Source: Pseudarthrobacter sp. NamE2
GTDB lineage: Bacteria; Actinomycetota; Actinomycetes; Actinomycetales; Micrococcaceae
Length of the DNA stretch: 64,000 bases
Assembly: GCF_005796205.1 (NCBI RefSeq)
Contig: NZ_VAHN01000008.1
Location: 62,001-126,000 of the forward strand
Direction of reading: 5' to 3'
Below, one piece after another: positions 19,857 through 28,907 of the stretch. Positions within the stretch are counted from its first letter, which is position 1; every line of letters starts with the position of its first letter. A program made the position numbers and the translations under genes. The notes beneath the pieces were generated by a model. The model saw only the letters and a program-made list of their open reading frames with translations. It did not search any database and was not told where the DNA came from.

Positions 19857-19945
19857 ATGGCTCCTTCGTGTGGTATCGCAAGTTCCGGGATACATCGTTG
19901 CAGAAGATGGCTCCGCGACGGCAACCGCCCGTCATGAAGGCAAAA

Positions 19946-20536
19946 TCAGCTGTCCGCCTTGGCCGCTTTCACCGCAGCCTTGGCGGCCTGCTTGCTGGCG
20001 CGTACCTTGGCCAGGGATTCGGGGTCCACGATGTCCGCGACGGACAGGTAGGCACCTTCCTCGCCGTAGTGCCCTGCGGCCTCGCGCCATCCTGGCGCCT
20101 GCAGCCCCCGTTGCTTGCCCAGCAGGGCGAGGAAGATTTTCGCCTTCTGCTCGCCGAAGCCCGGAAGTGCCTTGAGCCGGCGGAGCACCTCGGTGCCGTC
20201 GGGGTCACCCTTGGTCCAAATCGCGGCGGCGTCGCCGTCCCACTCGTTCTGCACTGCTTCCGCTAGCGCCTGCACCCGGGCCGCCATGGAACCGGGGAAA
20301 CGGTGCACCGCCGGCCGCTCCTTGAACATCTCCACGAAGGCTTCCGGGTCATGGGAGGCGATGGCCTCGGGCTGCAGGGACCCGATGCGGGCCTTGATCT
20401 TTTCAGGCCCCGCGAAGGCGGACTCCATGGTTACCTGCTGGTCCAGCAGCATTCCCGTCAACAGGGCGAAGTCGTCCTCGCTCAGCAGCTTGTCCGCGGC
20501 AGGATCTCCGGTGATGTGCAATTCCATGCCGTACAT
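19946..20536 (-). CDS. HhH-GPD-type DNA glycosylase-like protein
   Basis: A 196-residue protein with the helix-hairpin-helix stretch LKALPGFGEQKAKIFLALLGK near residue 125, as in base-excision repair glycosylases. The N-terminal LLTGMLLDQQVTMESAF is also typical. No FeS cluster and no clear catalytic Lys-Asp pair like that of MutY/Nth can be pointed to, so activity is uncertain. The C-terminus is Lys/Ala-rich, suggesting a DNA-binding tail. An in-frame ATG at 20527 is an alternative start. Confidence 0.78.
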   Translation of the reverse strand: MYGMELHITGDPAADKLLSEDDFALLTGMLLDQQVTMESAFAGPEKIKARIGSLQPEAIASHDPEAFVEMFKERPAVHRFPGSMAARVQALAEAVQNEWDGDAAAIWTKGDPDGTEVLRRLKALPGFGEQKAKIFLALLGKQRGLQAPGWREAAGHYGEEGAYLSVADIVDPESLAKVRASKQAAKAAVKAAKADS

Positions 20537-20591
20537 CCTCCCACCTGCCGCCCGCCGTCGTCATACTCACGGCTTCCGGAGGCCTCCACCG

Positions 20592-20654
20592 GAGTTTTTG
20601 TCCAGATATGCAGGCTTCCCGGGCCGTTATCCCGGCATACCTGGACAAAAACTC
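20592..20654. repeat. Palindromic dispersed repeat between abfA and the glycosylase gene
   Basis: Arms GAGTTTTTGTCCAGATATGC (20592-20611) and its complement with one mismatch (20635-20654) flank a GC-rich loop with its own small stem. It can act as a terminator for the leftward arabinofuranosidase transcript. The same arm sequence recurs alone, with two mismatches, at 33981-34000, so it is a dispersed element and not just a local terminator. Confidence 0.7.
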
Positions 20655-20662
20655 ACTGGGGG

Positions 20663-22189
20663 TTAGTTGGTGACGGCCAGCCGGATCATAGACCAGGACA
20701 CGGCCGGAAGTTCCGCGGTGAGGCGGCCTCCGTCGGCCTTTGCCAAGACGTTGTCGGCGGGCAGCACGGACGTGAAGTCATCAGCGGTGGCCTGCCAGTA
20801 CGGGTCCTTGTTGGTGTAGGTGAGCGCCTCCACCACCTGGACGTCGCCCAGCGCGGACACCATTGCCTCCAGGCGCAGCGTTTCCGTCACCGACCGGTTG
20901 ACGGCAAACACCACAGCCTCGCCCTTGGCTGCGTCATAGGTCGCGACGGCGGACACCGCCGCAAAGTCCTGCGTCTTGCCGCCGCTGACCAGGGGGGATT
21001 CGACGGCGAGCTGCAGCACCGTGCCGGACGCGTGCCGGGAGGTGAGGGCGAAGGGATGGAAGGTGGTCTGCTTCCATGAGCGCCCGCCCGGCTCGGTCAT
21101 GATGGGGGCGATGACGTTCACCAGCTGGGCAAGGCTGGCAGAGTGGACGCGGTCCGTGTTCCGGAGCAGGGTGATCAGGAGATCACCGACGACGACGGCG
21201 TCCGCCACTGTGTAGGTGTCTTCCAGCAGGACTGGGGCAACGGGCCAGTCCTTCCCGCTGGGTGCCCGGGACTCGTCGCGGCTCATGTGCCAGACGTTCC
21301 ACTCATCGAAGGAGATGTTTACCTGCTTGGTGGACTTCTTCACGGACTTTACGTGGTCGATGTGGCTCACGATGTCGTGGATGAAGGCTTCCATGCGGTG
21401 CCCTGCGGAGAGGTGTTCCTGCAGGTCGCCGAAGTCCTCGAAGTACTGGTGTGCGGAGATGAGGTCCACCAGTTCGTAGGTTTCGGACAGGACCACGCGC
21501 TCCCATTCGCCGAACGTGCTCATGGTGGGACCGGAACTGCCGCACGCCACGAGTTCCAGGCCGGGTTCGATCATGCGCATGCCGCGTGCCGTATCGGCTG
21601 CCAGCCGGCCGTACTCCCGGGCACTCTTGTGCCCGATCTGCCACGGGCCGTCCATCTCGTTGCCCAGGCACCACATCTTGATGCCGTAGCCGTTTTCGGC
21701 ACCATTGGCGCGCCGCTGTTCGGACAGCCGGGTGCCGCCGTCGATGTTGCAGTACTCCAGCAGGTCCAGTGCCTCCTGGGTACCGCGGGTGCCCAGGTTG
21801 ACTGCCATCATGGTTTCGATCCCCGCCTTCGCGGACCACTTGGCGAACTCGTCCACGCCCACCAGGTTGGGATCGGTGGAGTGCCACGCCAGGTCGAGCC
21901 GCACCGGGCGCTGGTCCACGGGGCCCACGCCGTCCTCCCAGCGGTAGCCGGACACAAAGTTGCCGCCCGGGTAGCGCACCGTGGAAACGCCGAGTTCGCG
22001 GGTGAGTTCCAGGACATCCTCCCGGAAGCCGTCCTCATCAGCCCTGGGATGCTCCGGCTCGAAAATTCCGGTGTAGACGCAACGGCCAAGATGCTCCACG
22101 AAAGCACCGAAGGTACGGCGGCGCACGGGTCCCACAGCGAAGGCGGGATCCATGGTGATCTTGGCCGCGGCCGGTTCTGGTGTAGTCAC
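20663..22189 (-). CDS. abfA: Alpha-N-arabinofuranosidase, GH51
   Basis: A 508-residue intracellular GH51 enzyme that releases L-arabinose from arabino-oligosaccharides. The acid/base Glu178 lies in WCLGNEMDGPWQ and the nucleophile Glu296 in NISFDEWNVW; EHLGRCVYTGI and RYPGGNFVSGYRWEDGVGP near the N-terminus are standard. No signal peptide is present, so the substrate must be imported. Upstream is a LacI-type half-palindrome. It feeds the araBDA genes 1.3 kb to the right. Confidence 0.94.
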   Translation of the reverse strand: MTTPEPAAAKITMDPAFAVGPVRRRTFGAFVEHLGRCVYTGIFEPEHPRADEDGFREDVLELTRELGVSTVRYPGGNFVSGYRWEDGVGPVDQRPVRLDLAWHSTDPNLVGVDEFAKWSAKAGIETMMAVNLGTRGTQEALDLLEYCNIDGGTRLSEQRRANGAENGYGIKMWCLGNEMDGPWQIGHKSAREYGRLAADTARGMRMIEPGLELVACGSSGPTMSTFGEWERVVLSETYELVDLISAHQYFEDFGDLQEHLSAGHRMEAFIHDIVSHIDHVKSVKKSTKQVNISFDEWNVWHMSRDESRAPSGKDWPVAPVLLEDTYTVADAVVVGDLLITLLRNTDRVHSASLAQLVNVIAPIMTEPGGRSWKQTTFHPFALTSRHASGTVLQLAVESPLVSGGKTQDFAAVSAVATYDAAKGEAVVFAVNRSVTETLRLEAMVSALGDVQVVEALTYTNKDPYWQATADDFTSVLPADNVLAKADGGRLTAELPAVSWSMIRLAVTN

Positions 22190-22211
22190 GAAAGCTTCCT
22201 CGATTCTTTTT

Positions 22212-22223
22212 TACAACGTTATA
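22212..22223. promoter_or_regulatory. LacI-type operator before abfA
   Basis: TACAACGTTATA is a near-palindrome with the central CG of LacI-family operators, 23 bp before the abfA start. It is the kind of site a LacI repressor in this region would use. Confidence 0.45.
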
Positions 22224-22496
22224 GAAGACATTGTTGAGGTTCGTCGGGCCGGAGTCAAGGGGCTGGAAGCATCGGCCGGGTACCACGTCCTGCCAAGTGG
22301 AAACGAGGACAAACGCGTCCCACCTGCGGCAACGCCGGGGGTTGGAAAATCCCTGGCGGAGCAAGTACTACCTAATCTCAAAAACAGGTACTCCCTACGC
22401 GGTCGTGGGCACCGGTGGCGGAACTAGATTTCTTGGCAGGGACAACAGGTGTTCTGACTCGCGGTACGCGGCTCACTAGGGGGTGTGAGACTGGCA

Positions 22497-23456
22497 ATGC
22501 ATGCACGACATGTGAACTCCGGCTTCCCGGTCCATCGGACACGGGTATTAAGCGGGGCCGGCGACGAGGAGTCCTTTGAGACCAAGGACTCTCCCCCAGC
22601 CGTCGCCGGCCCTCTTCTTGCACCACGGTCCCCCGCCGGCCGCACGGCGCCGCCTCTCACGGCGCTGGCCAAGCAGCCCGGGACCGGCAGCCAGGACCTG
22701 CTGCTGGACCTCGTGACGGGCACGGAATCCCTGGCCGAATCACTGCAGCGCCTGGTGAACGCTTCCGTCCAGTCGGTAATCCGGACGGCGGCGCTCCGGA
22801 TTGAATGCGGCGTGGTGGTGCACCAGCCCAAGAAAGCACCCGCCATCATGGGCACCTCCGATGAAGCAGTACAGCTGCTGCAGTGGGAGTACAAGGCTGC
22901 AGAGGGGCCGGTGAGCGAAGTGCTTGAAGGCGGCCAGCCCGTGGCCGTGCTCCAGCGCAACGGCGACTTCCGCTGGCCCCGCTACTGCGACCAGCTCCAG
23001 TCCGCAGGCCTCGGCAGCGTGCTCGGCGTGCGGCTGGCGCTGGACAGTGCGCCGGATGAGGCGGCTTCCAGGGACGGCGCTGCCCACGATGGTGCCGCTG
23101 CCCGGGAAACCCCCGCCGCCCTCGCCTTCTTCGCCCAGGACGCCAAGGCGTTTCCGCTCCAGGTGATCGCCGAGGCGCGCTCTTTCGCGGGCCTCGCGGC
23201 CAAGAGCCTGCAAATGGCCATCAACCTGCATACCGCCCGGTCCATGGCGTCGGACCTCCGCTCAGCCCTGGACAGCCGTACGTCCATCAACGTGGCCTGC
23301 GGGGTCATCATGGCGCAGAACAGGTGCTCTTACCACGAGGCCTTCTCCATCCTGGCCAAGGCCTCAAGCCACCGCAACATCAAGGTGCGCAGGATCGCCG
23401 AGGACATCCTCCAGAGGCTGCCGGAGGGAGCTCCGCGCGCCCACTTCGGCCACTGA
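22497..23456 (+). CDS. GAF/ANTAR-domain regulator
   Basis: A 319-residue protein. Residues ~70-230 resemble a GAF sensor domain. The last ~60 residues, from SRTSINVACGVIMAQNRCSYHEAFSILAKAS, are an ANTAR domain, which binds paired RNA hairpins to prevent transcription termination. The N-terminal ~60 residues are low-complexity and are encoded over a nested inverted repeat (22556-22611). The start is uncertain: a GTG at 22485 and the ATG at 22497 are both in frame after AGGGGG. It is convergent with araA across a strong bidirectional terminator. The target RNA is not evident. Confidence 0.85.
   Translation: MHARHVNSGFPVHRTRVLSGAGDEESFETKDSPPAVAGPLLAPRSPAGRTAPPLTALAKQPGTGSQDLLLDLVTGTESLAESLQRLVNASVQSVIRTAALRIECGVVVHQPKKAPAIMGTSDEAVQLLQWEYKAAEGPVSEVLEGGQPVAVLQRNGDFRWPRYCDQLQSAGLGSVLGVRLALDSAPDEAASRDGAAHDGAAARETPAALAFFAQDAKAFPLQVIAEARSFAGLAAKSLQMAINLHTARSMASDLRSALDSRTSINVACGVIMAQNRCSYHEAFSILAKASSHRNIKVRRIAEDILQRLPEGAPRAHFGH
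22556..22611. repeat. Nested inverted repeat in the 5' end of the ANTAR gene
   Basis: The outer arms are GGCCGGCGACG (22556-22566) and its complement (22601-22611); the inner arms are GAGTCCTT (22569-22576) and its complement (22584-22591). It is a strong two-part hairpin. It could be a repeat tolerated in coding DNA, or an RNA structure bound by the ANTAR protein itself if translation starts downstream. Confidence 0.55.
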
Positions 23457-23476
23457 CGCCTCGTTACAAAAGCACA

Positions 23477-23515
23477 ACAACAGGCTCCGGAGGCAGCTGC
23501 TCCGGAGCCTGTTGT
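23477..23515. terminator. Bidirectional terminator between ANTAR gene and araA
   Basis: A perfect 16-bp stem, ACAACAGGCTCCGGAG with its complement, encloses a 7-base loop. It lies in the 76-bp gap between two convergent genes and can stop transcripts from both sides. Confidence 0.85.
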
Positions 23516-23532
23516 CGTGTGCAAAGACCGCG

Positions 23533-25053
23533 CTAAATCCCGCCGGCCAGCCTGTAATACGCGGCGTTCCAGTTCAGGTCCTTCTTGAACTGACGGATGG
23601 TGGTGTTTTCGTCGATGGTGAGCAGCTCGGTTTTGGCGATCTCGGCGAAGTCCTCCAACACGTCCAGGCCCACCTGGGTGGAGAGCACGGTGTGGTGCGC
23701 GGCGCCGGCGGTGAGCCAGGCGGCGGCGGAGGTGGTGAAGTCCGGCTTGGGCTGCCACAGGGCGCGGGCGACGGGCAGGTTGGGCAGCGGCTGATCCAGT
23801 GGGACGACGTCGACGGCGTTTGCCACCAGGCGGAAGCGGTCCCGCATGTCGGACAGGGCGACAACGACGCCCGGGGAGGCATCGGCGTCGAACACCAGCC
23901 GGACGGGGTCTTCCTTGCCGCCGATGCCGAGCGGGTGGATTTCCAGCCGCGGCTTCTGTGCGGTCAGGGAGGGGCAGACCTCAAGCATGTGTGCTCCGAG
24001 AATCTTTTCCGCGTCCGGTTCCAGGTGGTAGGTGTAGTCCTCCATCAGGGACGCGCCGCCGGGCAGTCCGGCGCCCATCACCTTGGCGGCGCGGACCAGG
24101 ACGGCGGTCTTCCAGTCGCCTTCGGCGCCGAAGCCGTAACCGGCGGCCATGAGCCGCTGCACGGCCAGGCCGGGAAGCTGGCGGAGGGCTCCGAGGTCCT
24201 CGAAGGAGGTGGTGAACGCGGCGGAACCGTTGGCTTCGAGGAAGCTGCGCAGGCCCAGTTCGATCCGGGCCCCGTAACGGAGGGATTCGTGCCGTGCCGC
24301 GCCTGCGCCGAGCTCCGGCACAACCTCGTAAAGGTCCTCGTATTCGGCGACCAGGGCGTCGACGTCGGACTCGCCGGCGCCGTGCACCGCGTCGGCGAGT
24401 TCGTTTACGGACCAGGTGTTGACCGCGACGCCGAAGCGCAGCTCGGCCTCGGTCTTGTCGCCTTCGGTGACGGCGACGTTGCGCATGTTGTCGCCGAAGC
24501 GGGTCAGCTTCAGCGTGCGGACGGCGGCCCAGCCGGCGGCGGCGCGCTGCCAGGAGCCCACCTGCCGCGCCACCTCGGGGTTGGAGACGTGCCCGACGAC
24601 GGTCTTCCGGGCGATGCCCAGGCGCGACTGGATGTACCCGAACTCGCGATCGCCGTGCGCGGCCTGGTTCAGGTTCATGAAGTCGAAGTCGATGTCCGCC
24701 CAGGGCAGGTCCCGGTTGGCCTGGGTGTGCAGGTGCAGCAGCGGCTTGCGGAGCAGGTCCAGGCCGGTAATCCACATCTTCGCCGGGCTGAAAGTGTGCA
24801 TCCAGGCCGTGACGCCGATGACCGAATCGTCCGAGTTGGCCTCCAGTGCGGTGCGGCGGATGGCGTCCGAATCGGTCAGGACCGGCTTCCACACGATCCG
24901 GACCGGAACGTCACTTGACGCGTTGAGCTGGGTGGCGATGTCCTGCGACTGCGCAGCCACCTGCTTGAGGACGTCCTCGCCGTAGAGGTGCTGGCTGCCG
25001 GTGAGGAACCAGACCTCATAGCCGTCAAGGGAGGTGGATGCGGCGGTGCTCAT
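23533..25053 (-). CDS. araA: L-arabinose isomerase AraA
   Basis: A 506-residue enzyme converting L-arabinose to L-ribulose. The N-terminus [12 protein letters not shown], the middle stretch CHTFSPAK-like [12 protein letters not shown], and [23 protein letters not shown] near residue 335 are family hallmarks; the metal-binding Glu and His residues lie in those blocks. The start at 25053 follows AGGAG. It is third in the run araB-araD-araA. Confidence 0.96.
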   Translation of the reverse strand: MSTAASTSLDGYEVWFLTGSQHLYGEDVLKQVAAQSQDIATQLNASSDVPVRIVWKPVLTDSDAIRRTALEANSDDSVIGVTAWMHTFSPAKMWITGLDLLRKPLLHLHTQANRDLPWADIDFDFMNLNQAAHGDREFGYIQSRLGIARKTVVGHVSNPEVARQVGSWQRAAAGWAAVRTLKLTRFGDNMRNVAVTEGDKTEAELRFGVAVNTWSVNELADAVHGAGESDVDALVAEYEDLYEVVPELGAGAARHESLRYGARIELGLRSFLEANGSAAFTTSFEDLGALRQLPGLAVQRLMAAGYGFGAEGDWKTAVLVRAAKVMGAGLPGGASLMEDYTYHLEPDAEKILGAHMLEVCPSLTAQKPRLEIHPLGIGGKEDPVRLVFDADASPGVVVALSDMRDRFRLVANAVDVVPLDQPLPNLPVARALWQPKPDFTTSAAAWLTAGAAHHTVLSTQVGLDVLEDFAEIAKTELLTIDENTTIRQFKKDLNWNAAYYRLAGGI

Positions 25054-25084
25054 GGGTTCTCCTGGAAAGTTGGTGGGCCGGCAG

Positions 25085-25774
25085 CTATTGGCCGTAGACG
25101 TTCTGGTAGCGGGCATACAGCGAGTCGATGTGGCCCTGGTCGATGGGCAGCGGCTCACCGAGTTGCCGTGCAATGTGGACAGTCCGGGCCACTTCCTCGC
25201 ACATCACCGCTGCCTTCACGGCAGCACGGGCGTCCTTGCCGATGGTGAACGGGCCGTGGTTCTGCATCAGCACGGCCGGGGAGTTGGAGTTCTTCAGGGT
25301 CTCCACGATGCCGTGGCCGATGGAGTCATCGCCGATCAGCGCGAAGGGCCCCACCGGGATGGAGCCGCCGAACTCGTCGCTCATCATGGTGAGCACGCAC
25401 GGTATCCCCTCCCCGCGGGCCGCCCAGGCGGTGGCGTAGGTGGAGTGGGTGTGCACCACGCCGCCCACCTCGGGCATATGCCGGTAGACGTAGGCATGCG
25501 CTGCAGTGTCCGACGACGGCGACAAGGCCGGGTTGCCCCACTCCCCCTCCGCATTCCCCGGCACAGGGACGCCGTAAAGGTCGGTGACCACCATCTGCTC
25601 CGGCGTCAGGTCCTGGTAGGAGACGCCGGACGGCTTGATGACCATCAGGTCCTGTCCTGGTACCCGCGCGGAGACGTTGCCGGCCGTCCAGACCACCAGT
25701 TCGTAGCGGGTCAGCTCGGCGTGCAGGACACAGACTTCCTCCCGGATCCTGGCGATTGAATCGAGGATGTTCAT
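25085..25774 (-). CDS. araD: L-ribulose-5-phosphate 4-epimerase AraD
   Basis: A 229-residue class II aldolase-fold epimerase forming D-xylulose 5-phosphate. [20 protein letters not shown] holds the phosphate-binding residues, and [16 protein letters not shown] holds two of the three zinc-ligand histidines; a third lies in QNHGPFT. The start overlaps the araB stop by four bases (ATGA). Confidence 0.96.
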   Translation of the reverse strand: MNILDSIARIREEVCVLHAELTRYELVVWTAGNVSARVPGQDLMVIKPSGVSYQDLTPEQMVVTDLYGVPVPGNAEGEWGNPALSPSSDTAAHAYVYRHMPEVGGVVHTHSTYATAWAARGEGIPCVLTMMSDEFGGSIPVGPFALIGDDSIGHGIVETLKNSNSPAVLMQNHGPFTIGKDARAAVKAAVMCEEVARTVHIARQLGEPLPIDQGHIDSLYARYQNVYGQ

Positions 25775-27507
25775 GCCGGCACCTCCACGGGGATGGCGGA
25801 TTTGGCAGCCGCCGGCTGCAGGGAACCGGCAACCTTGCGCTGGAGGGCCTTAAGCCGGTGCATCACGTTATTGCTGCCCCGGCCGAAGTAGTCGTGCAGG
25901 GTCTTGTACTCCTGGAACAGTTCCTCGTACGCGGCCACGTTTTCGGGGATGGGGGTGTACACCTCGCCGGGTTCTGAGCCCATGGCGGCGGCAGCCTTCC
26001 GGATGTCCGCGTACTGGCCGGCGGCCACCGCGGCATGGATGGCCGAACCCAGGGCCGGGCCCTGGGCCGAGCCGATGGTGGACAACTGCAGCCCGGTGAC
26101 GTCCGCGTAGATCTGCATCAGGAACCTGTTCTTCAGCAGCCCGCCGGCCACAATGAACTCATTGACGGGAACACCGGCATCACGGAAGGCATCAACAATG
26201 GTGCGCGTGCCAAAAGCTGTCGCTTCCAGCAGCGCCCGGTAAGTGTCCTCCGGCCGGGTGGCAAGGGTCTGTCCCACCACGATCCCGGAGAGCTCATGGT
26301 CCACAAGCACCGAGCGGTTGCCGGAGTGCCAGTCGAGGACGATGAGGCCGTGTTGGCCGATGGCCTGCCCGGAGGCAAGTTCGGTGAGGTACTCGTGGAT
26401 ACCCAGCCCGGCGGCCTCGGCAGCCTTGTGGTATTCGGGCGGCACGCCGTGCCTGGTGAACCAGCCGAAAATGTCGCCGACGCCGGACTGCCCCGCTTCG
26501 TAGCCCCACAGCCCGGGGACGATGCCGCCGTCCACCACGCCGCACATTCCGGGCACTTCCCGCAGCTTGCTGCCGTTCATAACATGGCAGGTGGAGGTGC
26601 CCATGATGGCCACCAGCTGGCCCGGTTCGACTGCCTTCGCGGCCGGGGCAGTAACGTGTGCATCCACGTTGCCCACGGCCACGGCAATCCCTTCGGGAAG
26701 CCCTGTCCAGGCGGCGGCTTCTGCCGTGAGGGTGCCGGCAGCGTCACCCAGCCGGCCGATGGTGTGCTCGAGCTTGGTGCTGACGAAATCCTTGAACTGC
26801 GGATTCAGGGCCGCCAGGAAGTCCTCCGACGGGTAGCGCCCGTCCTGGTAAATCCCCTTGTAGCCGGCGGTGCACGCGTTGCGGACATACCTGCCGCACA
26901 GCTGCCAGACGATCCAGTCCGCGGCCTCCACAAAATGGTCCATCGCCGCGTAGGCTTCCGGATCCTCCTCCAACAGCTGCAGGCCCTTGGCAAACTCCCA
27001 TTCCGAGGAAATCAGCCCACCATAGCGCGGCAGCCACTCCTCGCCGCGCTTAGCCGCAAGCCGGTTGATCCGGTCCGCCTGCGGCTGCGCCGCGTGATGG
27101 CGCCACAGCTTCACATAGGCGTGCGGGCGGTTCTCAAAGCCCGGCACCTCGTTCAACGGGGTCCCGTCCGCCTTGGCCGGCACCATGGTGCAGGCGGTGA
27201 AGTCCGTAGCGATTCCGACGACGGCGGCCGGGTCGATCCCTGCCTCAGCAATTGCGGCAGGAACGGCGTGCCGCAGGACGCCGCGGTAGTCGTCCGGCAC
27301 CTGAAGGGCCCACTCGCCGGGAAGCCGCGCGGCGCCGTCGCCCGCTACATCCTCAGGAAGGGCATCCGTGACGACGGCGTGCGGGTAGTCGTAGACCCCG
27401 CTGCCCAACTCCTTGCCGTCGCGCACCCGCACCACCACGGCCCGGCCGGACAGGGTGCCGTAATCGACGCCGATAACGCAGGCGTCCGGGCTATCCACTG
27501 GGTTCAT
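25771..27507 (-). CDS. araB: Ribulokinase AraB
   Basis: A 578-residue FGGY-family kinase phosphorylating L-ribulose. The N-terminal IGVDYGTLSGRAVVV is the phosphate-1 motif; VGNVDAHVTAPAA and AGGLLKNRFLMQIYADVTG near residue 480 complete the two-domain actin-like fold. The start at 27507 was chosen for homology; the frame extends upstream into the promoter. It is first in the araBDA operon and is divergent from an oxidoreductase operon across a 287-bp region with operator-like palindromes. Confidence 0.96.
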   Translation of the reverse strand: MNPVDSPDACVIGVDYGTLSGRAVVVRVRDGKELGSGVYDYPHAVVTDALPEDVAGDGAARLPGEWALQVPDDYRGVLRHAVPAAIAEAGIDPAAVVGIATDFTACTMVPAKADGTPLNEVPGFENRPHAYVKLWRHHAAQPQADRINRLAAKRGEEWLPRYGGLISSEWEFAKGLQLLEEDPEAYAAMDHFVEAADWIVWQLCGRYVRNACTAGYKGIYQDGRYPSEDFLAALNPQFKDFVSTKLEHTIGRLGDAAGTLTAEAAAWTGLPEGIAVAVGNVDAHVTAPAAKAVEPGQLVAIMGTSTCHVMNGSKLREVPGMCGVVDGGIVPGLWGYEAGQSGVGDIFGWFTRHGVPPEYHKAAEAAGLGIHEYLTELASGQAIGQHGLIVLDWHSGNRSVLVDHELSGIVVGQTLATRPEDTYRALLEATAFGTRTIVDAFRDAGVPVNEFIVAGGLLKNRFLMQIYADVTGLQLSTIGSAQGPALGSAIHAAVAAGQYADIRKAAAAMGSEPGEVYTPIPENVAAYEELFQEYKTLHDYFGRGSNNVMHRLKALQRKVAGSLQPAAAKSAIPVEVPA

Positions 27508-27553
27508 TAGAAAAGTTCCTCCACTACCGCCGCAGCGTTGCGGCATGGAGTTA

Positions 27554-27569
27554 TTGTGAGCGCTAACAA
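27554..27569. promoter_or_regulatory. LacI-type operator upstream of araB
   Basis: TTGTGAGCGCTAACAA is a near-perfect 16-bp palindrome with the central CG typical of LacI-family operators. It lies 47 bp before the araB start. The nearest LacI regulators are at 30609 and 32921; which one binds is not known. Confidence 0.75.
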
Positions 27570-27650
27570 GACGCTGCGTCAACCCTCGCCGGCACCTGCA
27601 GCCGGTCAACGTCCCCACCCGGTTGGCACCGGACGGGCCGTTGACAAAAA

Positions 27651-27684
27651 GTGATCAGTAACAAATACTCGTGTTATCGATCAC
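27651..27684. promoter_or_regulatory. Inverted repeat at the promoter of the oxidoreductase operon
   Basis: Arms GTGATCAGTAACA (27651-27663) and TGTTATCGATCAC (27672-27684) pair at 11 of 13 positions. TTGACA at 27641-27646 lies just before and could be a -35 box, with AATACT 17 bp downstream as a weak -10, so this repeat would cover the promoter. It differs from the araB operator, suggesting a second regulator. Confidence 0.5.
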
Positions 27685-27794
27685 ATTTGCTATCCCCGCA
27701 CTGCCCTAAAAGTCGACGCGGAAGCACAAAACGCACGTCCGGATACCTCGCCCGGCCTTATCGATGAGCCCTCCTCCCCAATCCGAAAGCAGCT

Positions 27795-28907
27795 ATGACC
27801 GAGACACCACAAACCTCCAAGGTCCGCGTCGCCATCATCGGGACCGGCGGGATCGCCAATGCCCATGCCGACGCCCTGCTGCAGCAGCGGGGCGTCGAAC
27901 TTGCCGCCGCCATCGACATCGATGCCGCCCGTGCCCAGGAATTCGCCACCACATGGGGCGTCACCAGGACTGCCGCCAGCCTCAAGGAAGCGCTCGACGG
28001 CGGCGGGCTGGACCTCGTAGCCATCTGCACTCCCCCGTCGAGCCACTTCCCCCTGGCGCTGGAAGCGCTCTCCTTGGGTCTGCACGCCGTCATTGAGAAG
28101 CCACCGGCCCTGTCCCTGGCCCAGATGCGCGAGCTCCAGGCAGCCGAAGGCGCCTCCGCGGGATCGCTCAGTTGCATCTTCCAGCACCGCTTCGGTTCCG
28201 GCGCCCAAAGGGTCCGGTCCCTGCAACACGCCGGCCTCCTGGGAAGGCCGCTGGTAGGCACCTGCAACACCCTCTGGTTCCGGAACCAGGCCTACTTCGA
28301 CGTCCCGTGGCGCGGACTCTGGGACGTGGAGGGCGGCGGCCCCACCATGGGCCACGGCATCCACCAGTTCGACCTCCTGCTCCACCTCTGGGGCCCCTGG
28401 GCGGAAGTCACCGCCTTCGCAGGAAAACTGGCGCGCAGGACCGACACAGAGGACGCATCGGCCGCCGTGGTCCGCTTCGAATCCGGAGCCATCGCCACCA
28501 TCATCAACTCCGTCATCTCGCCCCGCGAAACCTCCTACATGCGGCTCGACTTCGAGAACGCCACAGTGGAGCTGGAACACCTGTACGGCTACAGCGACAC
28601 CAACTGGACCGTGACGCCGGCACCCGGGCGGGAGGACGCCGTCGACTCCTGGAACCAGGGCGAGGACGTGGCCAGCGGACACCCCGCGCAGTACCGGGCC
28701 ATCATCGGCAGCATTGCCGAAGGCAGCCCGGCACCCGTGACAGTGGCCGATGCGTACGCCACGATGGAACTGGCTGCCGCGATCTACGCTTCGAGCGTCA
28801 GCGGAACAACCATAGCCCGCGGGCAGATTGATGACAGCAGCCCATTCTTCACCCGCATGGACGGGCACCTGGAACCCTGGAAGCAAGAGGAAGAACTGAA
28901 CGCATGA
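27795..28907 (+). CDS. Gfo/Idh/MocA-family oxidoreductase
   Basis: A 370-residue NAD(P)-dependent sugar dehydrogenase-like protein. The Rossmann motif GTGGIANAHA is near residue 18, and the catalytic EKP motif (HAVIEKPPALS) near 97. The family oxidises or dehydrates cyclic sugars and inositols. It starts a four-gene run with ATGA overlaps to the next two genes and ends with a LacI regulator, so the operon probably handles one particular sugar derivative. The sugar cannot be named. Confidence 0.9.
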   Translation: MTETPQTSKVRVAIIGTGGIANAHADALLQQRGVELAAAIDIDAARAQEFATTWGVTRTAASLKEALDGGGLDLVAICTPPSSHFPLALEALSLGLHAVIEKPPALSLAQMRELQAAEGASAGSLSCIFQHRFGSGAQRVRSLQHAGLLGRPLVGTCNTLWFRNQAYFDVPWRGLWDVEGGGPTMGHGIHQFDLLLHLWGPWAEVTAFAGKLARRTDTEDASAAVVRFESGAIATIINSVISPRETSYMRLDFENATVELEHLYGYSDTNWTVTPAPGREDAVDSWNQGEDVASGHPAQYRAIIGSIAEGSPAPVTVADAYATMELAAAIYASSVSGTTIARGQIDDSSPFFTRMDGHLEPWKQEEELNA

